Source: Chondrilla cf. caribensis (taxonomy: Eukaryota > Porifera > Demospongiae > Chondrillida > Chondrillidae). Taken from it: DNA of 64,000 nt. The translations under genes were made by a program, and so were the position numbers. The DNA lies in assembly GCA_964020155.1 (NCBI GenBank), contig OZ026562.1, positions 3,385,001 to 3,449,000 of the forward strand, written 5' to 3'. This document shows, piece after piece, positions 55,701 to 64,000 of this stretch; within the stretch, counting starts at the first letter, position 1; each line of letters opens with the position of its first letter. A model generated the notes under the pieces. That model made no database searches. It worked only from the letters and a program-made list of their open reading frames with translations, and was not told the origin of the DNA.

Positions 55701-56017
55701 GGAGCACATACAAAAATAATACTGATGTTGATACTTTACTCCTGTCACAGAGAACCTTGCTATAATTGTGCAAAAGATCACTAGTGACTCAATTAAGGTT
55801 AAATTCAACATCTCCAACAAACAGTACAAGTGCTCGATTGTAGGACAGGGGGAAAAGACATGGAAGGAGTTCACAGTAAAGGGGACAGATACTAAAATGT
55901 TTAGTAGACTACAACCAAACACCAATTACACAATAGAATGTGAACGAGGGAATTGTTCTGGTGGGAGTACAAGAATAAGAACAAGTCTTGGAATAGGTGC
56001 AGGTATGAATCTTAAGT

Positions 56018-56062
<45 letters not shown>

Positions 56063-59000
56063 TATAGGTTTAAATTATGACACATGTTGTTTAAAAGGGA
56101 ACAGTAACAATGCACCAACGTCCACATATTCATTTTGATCACTGTGATGATATCTCACATATGCCATCCTCAGCAAGCATACAGTCGTATGTACAGTAAC
56201 TGATTGTTGCATATAATATGAGTATAATTTTCTTAATAATGATATTAAAGCCACTACATGCAATGAATGTAATTGATCAGAGAAAACGATATTCTATTTT
56301 TATGTATTTTCAACTTTACGTATGTCACTAATTTCAGGTTATAAACACTGTATTATTTGTTGAAGTACTACGTAGTTTGTGAACATTAGCATAGTTGGCA
56401 CTTCTATCCTTGTTAAGTACTTATTATAATAAATGTATTTTTAGGGGCTACCACATATTATACATATATTATATGTTCCTACGCGTAACTGCAACAATGA
56501 ATTTATATTCTAAGTTACTGTATATTGCGCGAAATAAAAATGGCTGATTTCGAATGCCGACAATCAAAAATTGGGCGAGAATTTGTGCGCTGAAGCTCCG
56601 CCAAACATAATAACTTCAACGAAGGTTCTTCTAAACCTAAGAAAACATGTCCAAGTAATTCGAGTACGAGGGGCAGCAGCCCACGAGTTTTTGAACTTGA
56701 ATTACTTGTTATACAATGTGAGAATATTGATCAATAATTGAAATGTTTATTTCAAATTTCACTTTATTTTGTTAAATTTGATCCATTATCCAATCAATAA
56801 TCATAAATCACGTGCTATTTGGGAACACAAGGGTTAGGAAAGTTGTTCTGGCCATAACCTATGCCATATTTATTTCCGGAGATAATACGTAACTATAAAT
56901 TCTCAACGGCTTCCAGTGAACCAGCCAAAGTAATAAATAATATATTCCAGGTGACACCAAATGTAATTGAAAATGATTTTTCCCACAGTTCCAGGTCAAC
57001 CCACCAACATAACAGTGAACAAGACCTGTAACTCACTGACACTATCATGGCTACCACCAGGGGAGGATGGTGGGTCTATCGTAACAGACTACAATGTGAC
57101 TGTAGTGAATGGAACAGAAGATGGACCACTGTTGGAGAGTGTACCAACAGGTGGGAACACTACAGTTAGTATCACTCCACTCAAACCAAACACCACGTAC
57201 ACTGTACACATCAGAGCTAGGAACAGTGCTGGACTGGGACCACCTGCTGTAGTGAGTGTCACTACTGAGAAACTAAGTGAGTGACACATTACTAATCAAT
57301 TATACTGTATGAACTCTGCCATAGACCAAACACCAAGAACCTAGGTATTGCTATACTCATTGTCATTCAAACCATGTAGAGTTTATCAGGGTGAACATTA
57401 CCTTTCAGTCAGCTGAAGAGGTGACATTCAGATTACAAGAGATTAGTGGACACTTCACATGTACAATCCTCGAGGAATCAACTAACAGAAGTCATGTGTT
57501 CAATTCAACCACTGTATCAGCTGGAACTGATGTCACAATAGACACTCTCACTCCCAACACTACATACAGTATAAGATGTACTGGAATAGAGGATCAGTGT
57601 GTGGAGGTCCATGAGATGTTCACAACAATAGCAACAGGTAAGTGATAGTGATGAATGGGTAGTAACTAGCTTATGGTTGAAGGGTTTGACACTTCAAAGG
57701 AAAGGGAAGGGCTTGAAATTCCTTTTACGTCACTTTTAAGGTCCAACGTCGACATCGTAAGTTGTTTTAGGAGATTTTTCAGAAAGAAATTCATCACTGA
57801 TGTTGATCATAGATTGGTATCGAAATTGGTTACAAATCACAACCAATATGATTAAATCCAATGGAAATCAATTTGAAAGTAAATTCCTCATTTCAAGTTC
57901 ATGCATTGAAGGTCGATACATGTATATTAAACACCAAGAGTGCTTTGAGGTTATTGCCGAGGTGGTGCTTTTAATGTACATATATCATCAGGAGATAAAG
58001 ATCATTGCAATGCAACTTGAGTGGCACATAATATATTCTAGATGATTCCAATGTTATGAAAAATGATTTTCTCTGCAGTTCCAAGGAAACCTACTGACAT
58101 AAGAGTGAACAAGACCTGTAACTCACTGACACTATCATGGCTACCACCAGGGGAGGATGGTGGGTCTATCGTAACAGACTACAATGTTACTGTAGTGGAT
58201 GGAACGGAAGATGGGCCACTGTTGGAGAGTGTACCAACAGGTGGGAACACTACAGTTAGTATCACTCCACTCAAACCAAACACCATGTACACTGTACACA
58301 TCAGAGCTAGGAACAGGGCTGGATTGGGAGAACCTGCTGTAGTGAGTGTCACTACTGAGGAACTGAGTGAGTGACATATTCTACACAAATTATACTATGT
58401 ATAAACTCTGCCATAAACCAAACACCAAGAACCTAGGTATTGCTACTTATTGTCATTCAAACCATGTAGAGTTTATCAGGGTGAACATCACCTTTGAGTC
58501 GGCTAAAGTGGCGACATTCAGATTACAAGAGATTAGTGGAAACTTCACATGTACAGTCCTCGATGAATCAACCAACAGAGGTTGCATGTTCAATACCACT
58601 GTATCAGCTGGAACTAATGTCACAATAGACACTCTCACTCCCAACACTACATACAGTATAAGATGTACTGGAATAGAGGATCAGTGTGTGGAGGTCCATG
58701 AGATGTTCACAACAAATACAACATGTAAGTGATAGTGATGAATGGGTAGTAACTAGCTTATGGTTGAAGGGTTTGACACTTCAAAGGAAAGGGAAGGGTT
58801 TGGAAATCTTTTTAAGTTCATATTAAGTACAGTGGCAAAAACTAAAAATGCCACAATTGGATTTGAAAAATTTTGGCCTATTATCCGTTTTGGCATTTTA
58901 ACCAAACAGTCAATGAACATCATTGAATAGAATCAATAATTATAAATTAATGAGGATATACATAATAATGGTGATAATAGTAAAGACAAACACAGCTCCT

Positions 59001-62000
59001 ACTATAACATTAGCAAACAGTCAATGGTGAAAATACTGCAGAAAAGTAGCCTGCACTTGTGACTGTGTAGCACAATAGACAGTGATAAAGTGAAAAGTGA
59101 CAAACTGATAAAGTGACACAAATGAGGTGTGGCATATAAAGTGTTACCTAACACATGGTAATCAATCAATTCGTGTCAGTGTAACAATGGCAGATGGCGG
59201 ATATGGCGTTTGGCGAATTATATGTATAGTAATTACATACTAATAAATTCGTTCAGGAAAATAGGGGCATAATAAGCTGAGGCATATTAAGTGTTTACCA
59301 CTGTATCAGTGTCAACAAAGCTTGTTGTTTTAGGAGATTTTTCAGAGAGAAATTCATCACTGATGTTAATCATAGATTGGTATCGAAATTGGTTACAAAT
59401 CACAACCAATATGATCAAATCCAATGGAAATCAAAGTAAATTCCTCGTTTCAAGTTCATGCATTGAACATTGATACATGTATATTAAACACCAAAAGTGC
59501 TTGGAGGTTATTGCCGAGGTGGTGTTTTGATGTATTAATTTTATGATGTCATCAGGAGATAATGATCATTGCAATGAATACTTGAGTGGCACATAATATA
59601 TTCTAGATGATTCCAATGTTATTTAAAAAGATTTTTTCTGCAGTTCCAGGTCAACCTACCAACATAAAAGTGAACAAGACCTGTAACTCACTGACACTAT
59701 CATGGCTACCACCAGGGGAGGATGGTGGGTCTATCGTAACAGACTACAATGTGATTGTAGTGAATGGAACGGTAGATGGACCACAGTTTAGTGTACCAGA
59801 AGGTGGGAACACTACAGTTAGCATAACAGCACTCAATCCAAACACCATGTACACTGTACACATCATAGCTAGGAACAGTGCTGGAATGGGACAACCTGCT
59901 GTAGTGAGTGTCACTACTGAGGAACTGAGTGAGTGACACATTACTAATCAATTATACTGTATGAACTCTGCCATAGACCGAACACCTAGAACCTAGGTAT
60001 TGCTACTCATTGTCATTCAAACCATGTAGAGTTTATAAGGGTGAACATTACCTTTGAATCAGCTAAAGAGGTGACATTCAGATTACAAGAGATTAGTGGA
60101 CACTTCACATGTACAATCCTCGAGGAATCAAACAACAGAAGTCGTGTGTTCAATTCCACTGTATCAGCTGGAACTATTGTCACAATAGACACTCTCACTC
60201 CCAACACTACATACAGTATAAGATGTACTGGAATAGAGGATCAGTGTGTGGAGGTTGATGAGATGTTCACAACAATAGCAACAGGTAAGTGATAGTGATG
60301 AATGGGTAGTAACTAGCTTATGGTTGAAGGGTTTGACACTTCAAAGGAAAGGGAAGGGTTTGGAATTCCTTTTATGTCATATTAAAGGTCCAACGTCAAC
60401 AACGTTTGTTATTTTAGGAGATTCTTCAAAGAGAAATTCATAACTGATGTTCATTAGAGATTTGTATTAAAATTGGTAATTAGTTACTAATCGTAACCAA
60501 TATGATCAAATCCAATGGAAATCAAAGTAAATTCCTCGTTTTTCATGCATTGAAGTTTGATCGATGCATGTGTATTAAACACAAAAAGTGCTTGGAGATT
60601 ATTGCCAAGGTGGTACTTTTAATGTACAGTACGGTTCATGGAAAAGGTAACGGTGAAAAGTTAAGCGCTAAAGGTTAACTGATGCAATTTATCTGTTTTC
60701 TGTTAACGGATTGACCGTTAACTATTTTTATACACGTAGAGTCCACCTAGAACGTACATGGCACGTTTCAAAGAGTTAGTTTGTTCCAGTGATTTTCGAC
60801 GAGTGTTTATAGACGACTGCGTACGTATCTTGCAGAGAAGTTAAAGCTTAGCGCTAAGGAAACCACGATTGAAAACTCAGGTACGTTTTCACTCGTTCTA
60901 GACATAACAAGTGACGTCATACGATTAACACGTTACTGGTTAACGGATTAACTGTTAACGGATTAGCTGCTAACGGATATTGCGTTACTTCTAACCGATA
61001 TTCCGTTATCGCTAACTGTTAACTGATTACAGGTTAACCGACAAAAAAGTTACCTTTTCCATGAACCGTACTGTATATATGATGTCATCAGGAGATAAAG
61101 ATCATTGCAATGCAACTTGAATGGCACCTAATATATTCTAAATGATTCCAATGTTATTAAAAATGATTTTTTCTGCAGTTCCAGATGAACCCACCAACAT
61201 AAAAGTGAACAAGACCTGTAACTCACTGACACTATCATGGCTACCACCAGGGGAGGATGGTGGGTCTATCGTAACAGACTACAATGTGACTGTAGTGAAT
61301 GGAACAGAAGATGGACCACTGTTGGAGAGTGTACCAACAGGTGGGAACACTACCGTTAGGATCACTTCACTCAATCCAAACACCATGTACACTGTACACA
61401 TCAGAGCTAGGAACAGTGCTGGAGTGGGGCCACCTGCTGTAGTGAGTGTCACTACTGAGGAACTGAGTGAGTGACATATTCTACAAAAATTATATTGTAT
61501 ATAAACTCTGCCATAAACCAAACACCACAGATCCTAGGTATTGCTATACTCATTGTCATTCAAACCATGTAGAGTTTATCAGGGTGAAAATTACCTTTGA
61601 GTCAGCTAAAGAGGTGACATTCAGATTACAAGAGATTAGTGGAAACTTCACATGTACAGTCCTCAAGGAATCAGCCAAAAGTAGTCATGTGTTCAATTCG
61701 ACCACTGTATCAGCTGGAACTAATGTCACAATAGACACTCTCACTCCCAACACTACATACAGTATAAGATGTACTGGAATAGAGGATCAGTGTGTGGAGG
61801 TTGATGAGATGTTCACAACAAATACAACATGTAAGTGATAGTGATGAATGGGTAGTAACTAGCTTATGGTTGAAGGGTTTGACACTTCAAAGGAAAGGGA
61901 AGGGCTTGGAATTCCTTTGAGTCCATATTAAGGTTCAGTGTGAACAAAGCTTGTTGTTTTAGGAGATTTTTCAGAGAGAAATTCATCACTGATGTTGATC

Positions 62001-64000
62001 ACAGATTGGTATCAAAATTGGTTACAAATCACAACCAATATGATCAAATCCAATGGAAATCAATGGAAAAATTCCTTGTTTTTCATGCATTGAACATTGA
62101 TACATGTATATTAAACACCAAAAGTGCTTGGAAGTTATTGCCGAGGTGGTGCTTTTGATGTATGATGTCATCAGGAGATAATGATCATTGCAATGAATAC
62201 TTGAGTAGCACATAATATATTCTAGATGATTCCAATGTTATTAAAAATGATTTTTTCTGCAGTTCCAGGTCAACCCATCAACATAACAGTGAACAAGACC
62301 TGTAACTCACTGACACTATCATGGCTACCACCAGGGGAGGATGGTGGGTCTATCGTAACAGACTACAATGTGACTGTAGTGAATGGAACAGAAGATGGAC
62401 CACTGTTGGAGAGTGTACCAACAGGTGGGAACACTACAGTTAGGGTCACTTCACTCAATCCAAACACCATGTACACTGTACACATCAGAGCTAGGAACAG
62501 GGCTGGAGTGGGACAACCTGCTGTAGTGAATGTTACTACTGAGGAACTGAGTGAGTGACACAATTTGTACACAACGCATGTACGGACTTTCAGATATGTA
62601 CATAACAGTGGAACTAGTTGTTCCATTACATATATCGTTGTGCAATGTATTACACTGCAGCTGTATCTAATGAAGTAATGGCAGAGGGTACATCTCATAC
62701 AACTGTAAACATATTGTGGACAAAGGATAAGAAGTACTTTTGTTGGGTGATCGGCACAACAAAGAACTTCACACTAGATACATCAAGTATAGAAGTGGCT
62801 GGATTAACACCTGATACAGTGTACTCTATTAGATGTGTGGAAGTGGATGAAGATGGAGACTATCAGTGTACAGAGATTAACATCCCTGTAGTGACAGGTG
62901 AAAAAAACTTTTTCGTGCTAGTGTGTCATTTGTCTGTGTGTTCCAATTGTATTATTTTGGAAGGTTCTTGGTTTGTGTCAAAATTGAAGAACAATGCATT
63001 TTTACTAATATCACTGTGATATTGCATACTGTATATTCCCTGATGTTTTGGCACCCTTATTTATCTGCATTCGTCTATAGGGTATGGCAATATTCCAATT
63101 TTTGACGAAATATTGCATTCCCTAATTTTTACTTTTGACACTAACTTTTCGTCAGCTATGAGGATTGGGGATATTCTGTCTTATTATTGTGCCGTACACT
63201 TCTGTCCTTGTTCCTTTGTCGGCTTGTGACATTAATCGTTTAGCATCGTTGGTGTTACCTGCTCAATAATAGGTCAAATACTGTCTATGAAGCAACAAAT
63301 ACAGACTCTTACACCTTTAACTTATCTCAAATTCACCTAATTCCCATTCGAAGAAAAGTACAGTGTCGATTTCGGCCTCCCACTGGTCTATGTACGCATG
63401 ATACCTGCGAACAGATTCCACAACCTATAAGGAAAATACTGCCATTTTTGGTTACCCACTTTTCGTCACGTACTATAAATAGTCCTCATATTTCCCCAAT
63501 TTTTCATTACATTTGTTACACTACGAATAATATTATAGTGCTTTAGTTTACATACTCACTCACTGCAAAACAGTATGCCACACAAAAATGGTTGTACTCC
63601 AACAGTTTTCTAAAGTATGGTACCGTATTTCAATACATGCTAAAATCATAGAATGAATATGGCACGTAAATTATCTGACTAGTACCATAATATGAAGGCA
63701 CGAACAGGTTTATTAATATTGGAAACATTCATCTCAGGATTATCTGAAGTGACTGATCTCAAGGTACTGCAATCAGTGACAGTAAACAACACACACTTCA
63801 ATCAAAGTATAAGTTGGAATAAAGTGACAAGTGACAACCACCACATCTCCCACTACATAATAAAGTATGGACTGTCATCAGATGTGAACAGCTATGACAG
63901 TGAAGGTGTGAACATCACAACATCCGCCACTAACTCAACAACTCTCACTCTACCACTACCAACATCACTTACCACATACAATGTGTGGGTGGCAGCAGTT
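46762..64000 (+). CDS. Multi-FN3 extracellular protein with alternating module types (3' end beyond the right edge)
   Basis: Signal peptide exon 46762-46846 (LTATLVVLVVLQTVGKC), then one module per exon: b 47349-47573; a 52371-52676, b 52777-53028; a 53938-54228, b 54321-54572; a' 55413-55670, b' 55751-56002; a 56989-57276, b 57380-57637; a 58079-58366, b 58470-58724; a 59644-59928, b 60030-60284; a 61179-61466, b 61573-61830; a 62263-62550, b'' 62661-62897; FN3 63738 onward. All introns are phase 1. Type a is canonical FN3 (LTLSWLPPGEDGG, TDYNVTVVNGT, LKPNTMYTVHIRARN). Type b is FN3-like without the strand-B Trp but with conserved Cys (NFTCTVLKES, TPNTTYSIRCTGIEDQC). About 1628 residues are seen. 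Probably a secreted or surface adhesion or recognition protein; there is no enzyme domain in view. Confidence 0.87.
47708..47799. repeat. Foldback element, about 26-bp arms
   Basis: TAACTATAGTAGGTTGGGTT / AACCTAATCTACTATGGTAA arms, with few mismatches, around a 38-bp centre. Confidence 0.6.
49841..49885. repeat. Hairpin with 17-bp perfect arms
   Basis: TTGTACAAGTGACTTGT and its inverse around an 11-base G-rich loop. Confidence 0.75.
50744..51417 (+). mobile_element. Internally deleted pogo/Tigger-like transposon
   Basis: Ends TACAGTGAAACCTGTCCAAT and inverted TAGAGAGGTTTCACTGTA, TA-flanked, 674 bp. The subterminal parts repeat TCCGACA motifs. Keeps the first codons of a transposase. Confidence 0.75.
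51138..51227 (+). pseudogene. N-terminal stub of a pogo/CENP-B-like transposase
   Basis: MAKRSHKEISLEDKIVLIRA, then nine residues and a stop. KR-x-LSLEDKI-x-LI is the usual start of the first helix-turn-helix of Tigger/CENP-B-type proteins. The rest is deleted. Confidence 0.6.
56021..56056. repeat. (AT)n microsatellite
   Basis: About 18 AT units just after the donor of exon b' (55751-56002). Confidence 0.95.
56653..56712. repeat. Foldback element in an FN3-gene intron
   Basis: Arms CAAGTAATTCGAGT / ACTTGAATTACTTG with ACGAGGGGCAGCAGCCC in the loop. A more decayed relative is at about 54978-55045 (GGGGCGGCAGCCCC). Confidence 0.55.
58828..59305. mobile_element. MITE in one FN3 unit
   Basis: Ends TACAGTGGCAAAAACTAAAA and inverse TTAAGTGTTTACCACTGTA. 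The neighbouring units have the empty site, so the insertion came after (or escaped) unit amplification. Confidence 0.75.
60625..61075. mobile_element. MITE with perfect 27-bp terminal inverted repeats
   Basis: The ends are TACAGTACGGTTCATGGAAA (continuing AGGTAAC) and the exact inverse. The interior repeats GTTAACGGATT-type motifs. Present in one unit only. Confidence 0.85.
62898..63737. other. Intron before the last visible FN3 exon
   Basis: 840 bp; apart from short TTTTCGTCA-type motifs near both ends I see nothing defined in it. Confidence 0.5.

Larger units (their letters stand above)
56989..62550 (+). repeat. Tandem amplification of a 1.085-kb a+b exon unit
   Basis: Successive type-a exon starts are 1090, 1565, 1535 and 1084 bp apart. 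Subtracting the MITEs at 58828-59305 and 60625-61075 leaves 1090, 1087, 1084 and 1084. Introns as well as exons are nearly identical (e.g. GTAAGTGATAGTGATGAATG after each b exon). Confidence 0.85.

Overview
Animal (metazoan) nuclear DNA, from an intron-rich, AT-rich genome with many CA/TG microsatellites and short inverted-repeat transposons. The evidence is a set of clearly metazoan multi-exon genes with GT-AG introns: two LDL-receptor-like genes, a BTBD19-like BTB/BACK cluster, a TMPPE-like membrane metallophosphoesterase, a ZNG1 (CBWD) zinc-chaperone GTPase and a fibronectin-III-rich extracellular protein. The gene content and the insertion-laden introns would fit a marine invertebrate, perhaps a sponge, but sequence reading alone cannot settle the phylum.

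Layout. (1) 87-5670 and 7591-18911, both minus strand: tandem paralogues of an LDL-receptor-like gene. The second (B) is complete: 17 exons whose coding lengths add to 2457 nt, or 818 residues. It has a signal peptide, seven LDL-A modules, two EGF modules, a six-motif YWTD propeller, one sushi/CCP module, a transmembrane helix and a short tail. The first (A) runs off the left edge, has only four intact LDL-A modules and contains a decayed LDL-A exon. Each has a TATA box about 75 bp upstream of the ATG.

(2) 19947-38048, minus strand: three tandem BTBD19-like genes. Copy 1 is intact (8 exons, 876 nt, 291 residues). Copy 2 is open but ends in a chimeric last exon. Copy 3 has a nonsense codon and looks dead. 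Broken pieces of the neighbouring TMPPE gene separate the copies, so the duplicated block was BTBD19 plus the 3' end of TMPPE.

(3) 38694-40829, minus strand: the full TMPPE-like gene (3 exons, 439 residues). It is head-to-head with ZNG1 (40869-45955, plus strand, 10 exons, 353 residues); only 39 bp separate the two start codons.

(4) 46762 to beyond 64000, plus strand: a secreted or membrane protein built from alternating canonical (a) and cysteine-bearing divergent (b) fibronectin-III-like modules, one per phase-1 exon. A block of about 1085 bp has been amplified in tandem inside this gene, and two MITEs sit in single units.

The introns hold pogo/Tigger-like remnants, a transposon fragment with a PHD-like finger, several MITEs, and a family of hairpin (foldback) elements with a GC-rich loop. 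Exon coordinates were worked out by hand from splice signals and frame continuity; expect an occasional one-base error. The genes do not form one pathway. They are a lipoprotein-receptor-like pair, an adaptor-like BTB cluster, two housekeeping-type enzymes on a shared promoter, and an adhesion-type FN3 protein.
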